Part shown: positions 16,487 through 24,598 of the stretch, in pieces
Position numbering within the stretch: the stretch's first letter is position 1
Layout: the number at the start of each line of letters is the position of its first letter
Notes under the pieces: model-generated
The model's input: the letters and a program-made list of their open reading frames with translations, nothing else
Database searches by the model: none
What the model was told of the DNA's origin: nothing
Made by a program: the position numbers and the translations under genes
Origin: Hyphomicrobiales bacterium
GTDB taxonomy: Bacteria > Pseudomonadota > Alphaproteobacteria > Rhizobiales > Kaistiaceae
Assembly: GCA_017305635.1 (NCBI GenBank)
Contig: JAFKKF010000021.1
Span: 1 to 47,247, forward strand
Reading direction: 5' to 3'
Length of the DNA: 47,247 nt

Positions 16487-18541
16487 TTGCAAAACTATCT
16501 CGACAGCCTCAATCCGGAGCAGCGGCAGGCGGCGACCCACGGCGCCGGGGGCAAGGCCGCCGGGCCGCTCCTCGTCATTGCCGGGGCGGGATCGGGCAAG
16601 ACCAATACCCTCGCCCACCGCGTCGCTCACCTGATTGTGAACGGCGCCGATCCGCGCCGCATCCTCTTGATGACCTTCTCGCGTCGCGCCGCGGCCGAAA
16701 TGGGCAAGCGCGTCGAGCGAATCGCCGGCCGCGCCCTGACCGGCGGCAGGGGCACGCCGGTCGCCGTCAGCCTGCCATGGTCCGGCACATTCCACGGCAT
16801 CGGCGCCCGCCTCCTCCGCGAGCATGCCGCAGGGATCGGCCTCGATCCCGCCTTCACCATCCACGATCGCGGCGATTCGGCGGACCTGATGAACCTTGTC
16901 CGCCACGATCTCGGCCTGTCGCGCACCGAGGCGCGCTTTCCGGCGAAGGCCACCTGCCTCGCCATCTATTCGCGCACGGTCAACGAGGACGGCGTCCTCG
17001 ACGACATCCTGCCGAAGGCCTTCCCCTGGTGCGCGGCCTGGTCGGCCGAGTTGAAGAAGCTCTTCGCCGCGTATGTCGAGGCGAAGCAGCGCCAGCAGGT
17101 GCTCGACTACGACGACCTGCTCCTCTACTGGCGCGAAATGCTGGGCGTGCCGCACCTCGCCGAGGACATGGGCGGCCGCTTCGACCATGTGCTGGTCGAC
17201 GAGTACCAGGACACCAACCGCCTGCAGGCGGCGATCCTCATCGGCCTGAAGCCCGGCGGCGAGGGCGTCACCGTGGTCGGCGACGATGCCCAGTCGATCT
17301 ATTCGTTCCGTGCCGCGACGGTGCGGAACATCCTCGACTTTCCGCGCCAGTTCTCGCCGCCCGCCGATATCGTGACGCTGGAGCGCAACTATCGCTCGAC
17401 CGTGCCGATCCTCGCCGCCTCCAATGCGGTCATCGGGCTGGCCAGCGAGCGCTACACCAAGGACCTCTGGTCGGACCGGCAGGGCGGCGGCAAGCCGCTT
17501 CTCGTCACGGTGGCCGACGAGGGCGACCAGGCGCGCTACGTCGTCACCGAGATCCTCGCCAACCGCGAGGCCGGCGCGCTCCTGAAGCAGCAGGCCGTGC
17601 TCTTCCGTTCCTCCCACCATTCCGGCCCGCTGGAGGTGGAGCTGACCCGCCGCAACATCCCCTTCGTGAAGTTCGGTGGGCTGAAATTCCTCGAGGCGGC
17701 GCATGTGAAGGACGTGCTCGCGGTGCTGCGCTTCGTCGAGAATCCGCGCGACCGCATTGCCGGCTTCCGTGTCCTCCAGCTCCTGCCCGGCCTCGGCCCG
17801 ACGACGGCGGCGGAGATCCTCGACCGTGTCGCCGAGGTGGCGCACCCGGCCGAGGCGGTCGCCGGCTGGCGTCCGCCGCCGCGCATCGCCGGCGACTGGC
17901 CGGATTTCGTCGCGCTCTGCCGGAACCTCCGCGAGAGCCCGGCCTGGCCGGCCGACCTCGAACGGGCCCGGCTCTGGTACGAGCCGCATCTCGAGCGCGT
18001 CCACGAGGATGCCGTCATCCGCCGCAACGACCTCCTGCAGCTCGAGCAGATCGCCGGCGGCTATCCGTCGCGCGAGCGTTTCCTGACCGAGCTGACCCTC
18101 GATCCGCCCGATGCGACATCCGACGAATCCGGGCCGGCCATGCTCGACGAGGACTACCTCATCCTCTCCACCATCCATTCCGCCAAGGGGCAGGAATGGA
18201 AGGCGGTGTTCCTCCTCAACGGCGTCGACGGCTGCATCCCTTCCGACCTCGGCGCCGGCACCACCGAGGAGCTGGAGGAGGAGCGACGCCTTCTCTATGT
18301 CGCCATGACGCGCGCCCGCGACCAGCTCGACATCGTCATCCCGCAGCGATTCTACGTCACCCAGCAGCGCCGTGCGGGCGACCGCCACCTCTATGCGCAG
18401 CGCACCCGCTTCATTCCCGACCGCATTCTCGACCGCTTCGAGCCGCGCCTCTGGCCGGGCGCGACTTTCGCGCAGGCCGCCCGCGCCGCATCCCGTCCGG
18501 CCGTCGATCTCGCCGCGCGCATGCGCGGGCGCTGGGGGTGA
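16487..18541 (+). CDS. UvrD/Rep-like ATP-dependent DNA helicase
   Basis: 684 residues from a TTG at 16487; an in-frame TGA at 16454 leaves no ATG or GTG upstream, and no clear ribosome site is visible. SF1A helicase: Q-motif region LNPEQRQAATH, Walker A GAGSGKT at residues 33-39, motif II VLVDEYQDTN, motif III VVGDDAQSIYSFR, motif IV around LERNYRST, motif V LSTIHSAKGQEWKAVF, motif VI LLYVAMTRARDQL. It unwinds DNA 3' to 5' in repair or replication restart. It is shorter than UvrD (~720) and sits inside the dispersed repair region, divergent from the transpeptidase pair. Confidence 0.93.
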   Translation: MQNYLDSLNPEQRQAATHGAGGKAAGPLLVIAGAGSGKTNTLAHRVAHLIVNGADPRRILLMTFSRRAAAEMGKRVERIAGRALTGGRGTPVAVSLPWSGTFHGIGARLLREHAAGIGLDPAFTIHDRGDSADLMNLVRHDLGLSRTEARFPAKATCLAIYSRTVNEDGVLDDILPKAFPWCAAWSAELKKLFAAYVEAKQRQQVLDYDDLLLYWREMLGVPHLAEDMGGRFDHVLVDEYQDTNRLQAAILIGLKPGGEGVTVVGDDAQSIYSFRAATVRNILDFPRQFSPPADIVTLERNYRSTVPILAASNAVIGLASERYTKDLWSDRQGGGKPLLVTVADEGDQARYVVTEILANREAGALLKQQAVLFRSSHHSGPLEVELTRRNIPFVKFGGLKFLEAAHVKDVLAVLRFVENPRDRIAGFRVLQLLPGLGPTTAAEILDRVAEVAHPAEAVAGWRPPPRIAGDWPDFVALCRNLRESPAWPADLERARLWYEPHLERVHEDAVIRRNDLLQLEQIAGGYPSRERFLTELTLDPPDATSDESGPAMLDEDYLILSTIHSAKGQEWKAVFLLNGVDGCIPSDLGAGTTEELEEERRLLYVAMTRARDQLDIVIPQRFYVTQQRRAGDRHLYAQRTRFIPDRILDRFEPRLWPGATFAQAARAASRPAVDLAARMRGRWG

Positions 18542-18630
18542 GACTGGGCAGGGATCGGCGCCGGCGGTAGTATCGAGGCAACCCGAACGGCAGACTGAGC
18601 AGCCATCGACCGGCTTACGGGACAGAAAAA

Positions 18631-19437
18631 ATGGCCGACACCTTCGATCGCAATCCCCGTCAGAAGCAGAGCACGGACGGCGTCGCGAGCACGATGGACA
18701 ATCGCGGCGGCTTCTTCTTTCGCATGGTCCAGAAGCTGGTCGCCTGGGCGGAAGAGCTGAACCTGCGCCATGCGGTGCACGGCAACCCGCCGGTCTATGA
18801 CAATGCCGAGTTCCCCTGGGCGGCTTCGATCGAGAAGGACTGGCACAAGATCCGCGTCGAGCTCGATCGCCTCCTGGTGCGCAAGGACGAGCTGCCCGGC
18901 TTTCACGAGATCGCCGCGGACGTGACGCCGATCAGCGCCGACCGCAACTGGAAGACGTTTCTCTTCTGCGGCTACGGCATCAAGTCGGAGGAGGCGATCC
19001 GCATCTGCCCGGAGACCTGGAAGATCCTGAAGCGCATTCCCGGCCTGACCTCGGCCATGTTCTCGATCTTCGAGCCCGGCAAGCACCTGATGCCGCATCG
19101 CGGGCCCTATAATGGCGTGCTGCGCTTCCACCTCGGCCTTCTCGTGCCCGACCAGCCGGACAAGATCGGCATCCGCGTGATGGACCGGATCTGCCACTGG
19201 CAGGAGGGCCGCGCGCTCATTTTCGACGATGCCTACGAGCACGAGGCGTGGAACCACAGCGACCGGGTGCGCGTCGTCCTCTTCGTCGATTTCGTGAAGC
19301 CGCTCCGCCTGCCGGCGCGCTTCGTCAACTGGCTGGTCCTGAACCTCGCCGTCTTCACGCCCTTTGTGCGCGAGGGCTACGTGGCGCAGAAGAAGTGGGA
19401 GAGGCTCTTCTACGGCAGCGGCAGCCTCCACCGCTGA
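18631..19437 (+). CDS. Aspartyl/asparaginyl beta-hydroxylase-domain protein (AspH/LpxO-like), copy 1
   Basis: 268 residues. The 2-oxoglutarate/Fe(II) hydroxylase core spans about residues 145-230: MPHRGPYNGVLRFHLGL gives the first iron-binding His and a conserved Arg, and DDAYEHEAWNHSDRVRVVLF gives the second His and the 2-oxoglutarate-binding Arg. After the core, hydrophobic FVNWLVLNLAVFTPFV suggests membrane association, as in LpxO, which hydroxylates lipid A acyl chains. Whether the substrate is lipid A, ornithine lipid or protein cannot be told. A paralogue lies at 30028. An alternative start at residue 22 (MDNRGG) is possible, as the upstream ribosome site is weak. Confidence 0.85.
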   Translation: MADTFDRNPRQKQSTDGVASTMDNRGGFFFRMVQKLVAWAEELNLRHAVHGNPPVYDNAEFPWAASIEKDWHKIRVELDRLLVRKDELPGFHEIAADVTPISADRNWKTFLFCGYGIKSEEAIRICPETWKILKRIPGLTSAMFSIFEPGKHLMPHRGPYNGVLRFHLGLLVPDQPDKIGIRVMDRICHWQEGRALIFDDAYEHEAWNHSDRVRVVLFVDFVKPLRLPARFVNWLVLNLAVFTPFVREGYVAQKKWERLFYGSGSLHR

Positions 19438-19456
19438 CGGCCGGTCCGCCGCCGCA

Positions 19457-19576
19457 TCAGAAGAAGCTCTGCACCCAGTTCTGCAGCGCGTTGAAGTAGG
19501 TGCCGCGGGTGAAATACTGGTCGGCGGCGTAGAACAGGAACAGGCCGAGGGCGATCGGCACGACGAGGTATCGCAT
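19457..19576 (-). CDS. Small 39-residue membrane peptide
   Basis: MRYLVVPIALGLFLFYAADQ starts a 39-residue product with one membrane helix and an aromatic C-terminal half ending QNWVQSFF. The ATG at 19576 has GGGGAGAG directly upstream, a strong site. It lies alone between convergent and divergent neighbours. The start, composition and ribosome site argue for a real gene; function unknown. Confidence 0.65.
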   Translation of the reverse strand: MRYLVVPIALGLFLFYAADQYFTRGTYFNALQNWVQSFF

Positions 19577-19685
19577 TCTCTCCCCACTTTCCCGGGTCGG
19601 ATCGAGGCAAGCTGCGTCGCTTGCCGGCATGGTCCGGCCGATTGTTTGAAAAATTGTGAGGATCGCCCCACTTTGATCGGCAGCG

Positions 19686-21296
19686 ATGCGCTCCTTTGCC
19701 ACCCTCCTCGACCGGCTGGTCCTGACGCCCCAGCGCAATACCAAGCTGCAGCTTCTCGTTAACTATTTCCAAGCGACGCCCGATCCCGACCGCGGCTGGG
19801 CGCTCGCCGCGCTGACCGGCGAGCTCGACCTGCCGGGCGTGAAGCCCGCCATGCTGCGGGCGCTGGTGGCGGAGCGGGTCGACGAGGTCCTCTTCCAATA
19901 TTCCTATGACTATGTCGGCGACCTCGCCGAGACCATCGCGCTGGTCTGGCCGCCGGCCGGCAAGCCCACGCCCGAAAGCGAGCCGCGGCTCGGCGAGGTC
20001 GTCGAGGCGCTCCGATCCGCCTCTCGCCTCGAGGGGCCGCGCCTGGTCGGGCGGCTTCTCGATTCGCTCGAGGCGACGGAGCGCTGGGCGCTGATCAAGC
20101 TCGTCACCGGCGCGCTCCGCATAGGCGTATCGGCGCGGCTCGCCAAGCAGGCGCTCGCCGATCTCGGCAAGCGCGAGGTCAACGAGATCGAGGAGGTCTG
20201 GCACGGGCTGGCGCCGCCCTATGGCGAGCTCTTCGCCTGGCTGGAGGGGCGCGGCGAGCGGCCATCGGCGAAGATCCGCGCGCCGTTCCGCCCGGTCATG
20301 CTGTCCCATGCGCTCGCCGATGACGAGCTCGCACAGATCACGCCGGACCTCTATGCGGCGGAATGGAAATGGGACGGCATCCGTGTCCAGGCGGTGCGCG
20401 AGGCGGGCGTCGCGCGGCTCTATTCGCGGACCGGCGACGACGTGTCGGGCGCCTTTCCCGATCTCGTCGATTCGCTCGATTTCGAGGGTGCCGTCGATGG
20501 CGAATTGCTGGTCGGCCGCAAGGGCGATGCCGGCTTCGACGTGGGCACCTTCGCCGAGCTGCAGCAGCGGCTGAACCGCAAGACCGTCACCGGCAGGCAC
20601 ATGGACGCCTATCCGGCCTTCATGCGTGTCTATGACGTGCTGGTCGATGGCACAGAGGACGTGCGTAGTCTCCCGTTCCGCGAGCGGCGCGCGCGGCTGG
20701 AGGCACTGGTGGCGCGCTCGCGCTCCGGCCGCATCGACGTCTCGCCGCTCCTCTCCTATGCCGACGGCGAGGCGTTGCGGCTCCTCCGGTCCGAGCCGCC
20801 CAATGCGGTGATCGAAGGGGTGATGCTGAAGCGCTGGGACTCGGTCTATGAGCCGGGCCGTCCGAAGGGACCATGGTTCAAATGGAAGCGCGACCCGCAT
20901 ACCGTCGACGCGGTCCTCATGTATGCCCAGCGCGGCCATGGCAAGCGCTCGTCCTTCTATTCGGACTATACCTTCGGCGTCTGGCGCGAGGGCGAGGAGG
21001 GGCAGGAGCTGGTCCCCGTCGGCAAGGCCTATTTCGGCTTCACCGACGAGGAGCTGGCGGAGATCGACCGGTTCGTCCGCAACAACACGGTCAACCGCTT
21101 CGGCCCGGTGCGCGAGGTGGTCCACGAGGCCGGCAAGGGCCTGGTGATGGAAGTCGCCTTCGAGGGATTGCAGCGCTCGACCCGCCACAAGTCCGGCGTC
21201 GCCATGCGCTTCCCCCGGATTGCGCGCCTGCGCTGGGACAAGCCACCCTCCGAGGCGGATGCGCTGGAGACGCTCGAAAAGCTGATCGGGGACTAG
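19686..21296 (+). CDS. ATP-dependent DNA ligase of the cisplatin-response / Lhr-associated family
   Basis: 536 residues. N-terminal alpha-helical DNA-binding domain, then the nucleotidyltransferase core with the adenylated lysine in KWDG (K228), RTGDDVS, DGELLVGR, EGVMLKRWDS (motif IV) and WFKWKRDP (motif V), then an OB-fold. It seals nicks using ATP and belongs to the four-gene set with the MBL exonuclease, helicase and PdeM, all present in this window though not adjacent. It is divergent from the 39-residue peptide gene across about 110 bp. Confidence 0.94.
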   Translation: MRSFATLLDRLVLTPQRNTKLQLLVNYFQATPDPDRGWALAALTGELDLPGVKPAMLRALVAERVDEVLFQYSYDYVGDLAETIALVWPPAGKPTPESEPRLGEVVEALRSASRLEGPRLVGRLLDSLEATERWALIKLVTGALRIGVSARLAKQALADLGKREVNEIEEVWHGLAPPYGELFAWLEGRGERPSAKIRAPFRPVMLSHALADDELAQITPDLYAAEWKWDGIRVQAVREAGVARLYSRTGDDVSGAFPDLVDSLDFEGAVDGELLVGRKGDAGFDVGTFAELQQRLNRKTVTGRHMDAYPAFMRVYDVLVDGTEDVRSLPFRERRARLEALVARSRSGRIDVSPLLSYADGEALRLLRSEPPNAVIEGVMLKRWDSVYEPGRPKGPWFKWKRDPHTVDAVLMYAQRGHGKRSSFYSDYTFGVWREGEEGQELVPVGKAYFGFTDEELAEIDRFVRNNTVNRFGPVREVVHEAGKGLVMEVAFEGLQRSTRHKSGVAMRFPRIARLRWDKPPSEADALETLEKLIGD

Positions 21297-21383
21297 CGAA
21301 AGCCTTCGACCTTCACCATTTCATCACCCGTTTGTTGGCCGGCGCCCGGAATGTCGCCATATTGCCGGCCGCAAGGAGAGACC

Positions 21384-21662
21384 ATGAGCAACGACACCGT
21401 CACCCGCTTCTTCGGCGGCTCGCCCGTCCGGATCGCGATCCAGCTCGTCGTCCTTTCCTTCTTCCTCGGCCTGGTGCTGAACGCCCTCGGCGTGTCGCCC
21501 TATGACATCGTCAACGGGCTGCGCGATCTCTTCCGCCGCATCTACGACATGGGCTTCGGTGCCATCGAGACGGTGGTCCGCTACATCCTGCTCGGCGCCG
21601 TGATCGTGATCCCGGTCTGGCTGGTGATCCGGGTCGCCCGCGCCGGCCGCCGGAGCGGCTAG
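21384..21662 (+). CDS. DUF6460 small membrane protein
   Basis: 92 residues from ATG 21384 with AAGGAGAG upstream. Begins [20 protein letters not shown] and has two hydrophobic helices (about 18-38 and 65-85) ending in RAGRRSG. It resembles a small conserved alphaproteobacterial family of unknown role. Its TAG stop overlaps the TAG of the convergent pyrD within CTAG. Confidence 0.85.
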   Translation: MSNDTVTRFFGGSPVRIAIQLVVLSFFLGLVLNALGVSPYDIVNGLRDLFRRIYDMGFGAIETVVRYILLGAVIVIPVWLVIRVARAGRRSG

Positions 21663-22702
21663 AGAGCGGACCCGACGGCTTCCGCGATCGTCGCCAAGCC
21701 GCGCCGGTCGAGGAGCCGGACGAGCCCCTCGGCGATGTCCACGGGGAGACGCGGCCCCCGATAGATGAGCCCGGTATAGAGCTGCACGAGGTCGGCGCCC
21801 GCGGCGATCTTGGCGAAGGCCGTCTCGGCGGAATCGACGCCGCCCACCCCGATCAGGATCAGCTTCTGCCCGACCCGGCGGCGGACCGCGGCGAGCATCG
21901 CGGTCGAACGGGCAAAGAGCGGCCGGCCCGAAAGCCCGCCGGTCTCCCTGGCGTGGCGGGTGTCGCGGAGGCCGTCGCGGGCGCTCGTCGTGTTGGAGAC
22001 GACCATCCCGTCGATCCCGGATGCGAGGGCCACGTCGCAGATGGCGGCGAGGGCATCGCCGTCGAGGTCCGGCGCGATCTTGAGGAGCACCGGCACGCGG
22101 CGCGGCGCCGCGTCGCGCGCGGCGCCGACGGCAGCGAGCAGGGTCGCGACCGCTCCCTTCTCCTGCAGGTCGCGCAGGCCAGGCGTATTCGGCGAGGAGA
22201 CGTTGATGGTGAGGAAATCGGCGACGTCGGCAAAGGCGGCGACGCCCGCGGCATAGTCGGCAACGCGGTCGGCGCTGTCCTTGTTGGCCCCGATATTGAC
22301 GCCGACGATGCCCGGTTGCCGCCGCGCCGCCAGCCGCCGGTGGACCGCGACGTGGCCCTCGTTGTTGAAGCCGAAGCGGTTGATCAGCGCCTCGTCGGCG
22401 GGGAGCCGGAAGAGGCGCGGCCGGGCATTGCCCGCCTGCGGCTTCGGCGTGACCCCGCCGACCTCGATGAAGCCGAAGCCAAGGCCGAGCAGCCCGTCGA
22501 TGGCCTCGGCATTCTTGTCGAGCCCGGCGGCGAGGCCGACCGGTGTCGGGAAGTCGCGGCCGAGCAGGCGCTGGCGAAGCCGCGGCTCGTTCGGCACGGG
22601 CGCAGAGGGCACGCCATGGCCGAGGGCGCGGATGGCGAGGCGGTGCGCGACTTCCGGATCGAGCGCGAAGAGGAAAGGGCGCAGGAGCGCGTAGCGGCTC
22701 AT
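21659..22702 (-). CDS. pyrD: Dihydroorotate dehydrogenase (quinone), class 2
   Basis: 347 residues from ATG 22702. Catalyses dihydroorotate to orotate in pyrimidine synthesis, with FMN and the quinone pool. Marks: N-terminal membrane-associating helix ([20 protein letters not shown]), [40 protein letters not shown] (class 2 serine base region), VVSNTTSAR, and [21 protein letters not shown] for FMN phosphate. The ATG overlaps the stop of the upstream DUF952 gene (ATGA), a common partner. Confidence 0.96.
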   Translation of the reverse strand: MSRYALLRPFLFALDPEVAHRLAIRALGHGVPSAPVPNEPRLRQRLLGRDFPTPVGLAAGLDKNAEAIDGLLGLGFGFIEVGGVTPKPQAGNARPRLFRLPADEALINRFGFNNEGHVAVHRRLAARRQPGIVGVNIGANKDSADRVADYAAGVAAFADVADFLTINVSSPNTPGLRDLQEKGAVATLLAAVGAARDAAPRRVPVLLKIAPDLDGDALAAICDVALASGIDGMVVSNTTSARDGLRDTRHARETGGLSGRPLFARSTAMLAAVRRRVGQKLILIGVGGVDSAETAFAKIAAGADLVQLYTGLIYRGPRLPVDIAEGLVRLLDRRGLATIAEAVGSAL

Positions 22703-23043
22703 GGCGCGAGCGGCGGGAAGACGTGCAGTCCGTCCGGTCCGAGGGGGAGGGGCTTCACCCAGAGCACCGCATCCATGGGGAGCCAGCCATAGAGATGCGG
22801 GAAGAGCGTGCCGCCGCGGGAGGCCTCGTGGCGGAGAGCCTCGCCGAGCGCCGTGCCGTCGATCGCCGCCAGCACCAGGTCGGCCTGGCCGGCGAAGTGC
22901 AGGCGCGCGGTCTCGGCCACCGTCTCGGCGGTGGAGAAGTGGATGTAGCCGTCGGCGACGTCGATGGGCATGCCGGTGAAAGTCCCGGTCCGGGCCGCCT
23001 CCCGCCACAATTCCGAGGGACAGATCTTGTAGATCGTCGCCAT
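22699..23043 (-). CDS. DUF952 domain-containing protein
   Basis: 114 residues starting [16 protein letters not shown]. The family signature [16 protein letters not shown] and [14 protein letters not shown] are clear. A small cytoplasmic fold of unknown biochemical function, regularly found upstream of pyrD in alphaproteobacteria; here it overlaps pyrD by four bases, so the two are translationally coupled. Confidence 0.9.
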   Translation of the reverse strand: MATIYKICPSELWREAARTGTFTGMPIDVADGYIHFSTAETVAETARLHFAGQADLVLAAIDGTALGEALRHEASRGGTLFPHLYGWLPMDAVLWVKPLPLGPDGLHVFPPLAP

Positions 23044-23157
23044 GAATCCCGCCCTTCCTGCGCGGCCGGACCCTATCGGCGGCAGGTGAAGCGGGCAAGC
23101 GGCGCCGATCCGTGCTATCAGTCGGCGGAGGAGGCGGTCGTTACCCCGGGAGGTATC

Positions 23158-23583
23158 ATGTCCCGCATCGCGATTCTCGCCGCAATCGGCCTTGCCGCCT
23201 GGCCGGCCCTTGCCGCCGACGAGCCGGCCGGCCGCTATTCCGTTCTGCCGAGCTCCGACGGCTTCATCCGGGTCGACACGGCAACCGGCGCCGTCTCCCA
23301 TTGCGGCAAGCGCGACGGTGCCTGGTATTGCGACGTGCTGATCGAGGATCGCGGCCTGATCGAGCGGCGGCTCGATGCGCTCGCCAACGAAGTGGCGGCC
23401 CTCGGCGGGCGGATCGATGCGCTGACCGCCCGCCTCGCCGCGCCGGCGGTCCCGCAGCCGCCACCCGCGGCGACGCCGGTCCCGGCGCCGGCGGCGGAAG
23501 CTCCCGCCACCTTTCCCGACGCGCTCATGCACAAGCTCTTCGTGCTCGTGCGGCAGTTGAAGTCGCCCGAGCTCGGCGGCTGA
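23158..23583 (+). CDS. Small secreted protein of unknown function
   Basis: 141 residues from ATG 23158 with GGGAGG upstream. Signal peptide MSRIAILAAIGLAAWPALAA, a short beta-rich segment with two cysteines (SHCGKRDGAWYCDVLI) that could form a disulfide, a coiled-coil-like helix (RLDALANEVAALGGRIDALT), a proline/alanine linker and a short helix DALMHKLFVLVRQL. I do not recognise a named family. Confidence 0.75.
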   Translation: MSRIAILAAIGLAAWPALAADEPAGRYSVLPSSDGFIRVDTATGAVSHCGKRDGAWYCDVLIEDRGLIERRLDALANEVAALGGRIDALTARLAAPAVPQPPPAATPVPAPAAEAPATFPDALMHKLFVLVRQLKSPELGG

Positions 23584-23602
23584 AGGTCGAGAGAGGTGCC
23601 GG

Positions 23603-24568
23603 TCAGGCCGGCCGGTGCTTGAATTTCTCGGTCGCCCGCACGAGCCCGTCGATGATGCCCGGCTCGCTCATGGCGTGGCCGGCGTCGGAGATGACGTTCA
23701 GCTCGGCCTCCGGCCACGCCTGATGCAGGTCCCAGGCGATCGCGACCGGCGTGCAGAGATCGTAGCGTCCATGCACGATGATGCCGGGGATGTTCCGCAA
23801 CCGCCCGGCATCGGCGATGAGCTGGTCGTCGCGCTCGAGGAAGCCGCGGTTCTGGAAATAGTGGCACTCGATGCGGGCGAAGGCGATGGCGTAGTGCGGG
23901 TCGCCGAAGGCGGCGACGCGCGCCGGATCGGGGAGCAGCGAGAGTGCCGATCCCTCCCAGGTGCTCCATGCCTGCGCTGCGGCGAGCCGCAAAGCCTGGT
24001 CCGGGCCGGTGAGGCGCTTGTAGTAGGCGCCGATCAGGTCGCCGCGTTCGGCCTCCGGGATTGGCGCGAGATAGCCCTGCCAGGCCTCGGGCAGCAGCCA
24101 CGAGGCGCCTTCCTGGTAGAACCAGAGGAGCTCCTTGCGGCGGAGCGTGAAGATGCCGCGGAGCACCAGCTCGCTCACCCGTTCCGGATGGGTCTCGCCA
24201 TAGGCAAGCGCCAGCGTCGAGCCCCAGGAGCCGCCGAAGACCTGCCAGCGCTCGATGCCGAGATGCGTGCGGATGCGCTCGATGTCGGCGACGAGGTCCC
24301 AGGTCGTGTTGCCCTCGAGCTCGGCATGGGGCGTCGACTGGCCGCAGCCGCGCTGGTCGAAGACGACGATGCGGTAGGCGTCCGGATCGTGGAAGCGCGG
24401 CATGGTCGGATTGGAGCCGCCGCCCGGTCCGCCATGGAGGAGCACCGCCGGCTTGCCGTTCCGGTTGCCGTATTCCGCGACGTAGATCTCATGGATGGGC
24501 GAGACCTTCAGCCGATGCCGCGCATAGGGCTCGATGGCGGGGAAGAGGGAACGACGGTCCTGGTTCAT
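23603..24568 (-). CDS. pip: Prolyl aminopeptidase
   Basis: 321 residues, alpha/beta hydrolase of peptidase family S33, which removes N-terminal proline from peptides in the cytoplasm. HGGPGGGSNP forms the oxyanion region, DQRGCGQSTPHA is family-specific, GGSWGSTLAL holds the nucleophilic Ser, GRYDLCTP the Asp and SDAGHAMSEP the His. The ends are canonical (MNQDRRSLFPAIEPY to EKFKHRPA). It is convergent with the small secreted protein gene, 19 bp apart. Confidence 0.95.
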   Translation of the reverse strand: MNQDRRSLFPAIEPYARHRLKVSPIHEIYVAEYGNRNGKPAVLLHGGPGGGSNPTMPRFHDPDAYRIVVFDQRGCGQSTPHAELEGNTTWDLVADIERIRTHLGIERWQVFGGSWGSTLALAYGETHPERVSELVLRGIFTLRRKELLWFYQEGASWLLPEAWQGYLAPIPEAERGDLIGAYYKRLTGPDQALRLAAAQAWSTWEGSALSLLPDPARVAAFGDPHYAIAFARIECHYFQNRGFLERDDQLIADAGRLRNIPGIIVHGRYDLCTPVAIAWDLHQAWPEAELNVISDAGHAMSEPGIIDGLVRATEKFKHRPA

Positions 24569-24598
24569 GGCTGACCTTGCGAGCGATGTGGAACAGGT

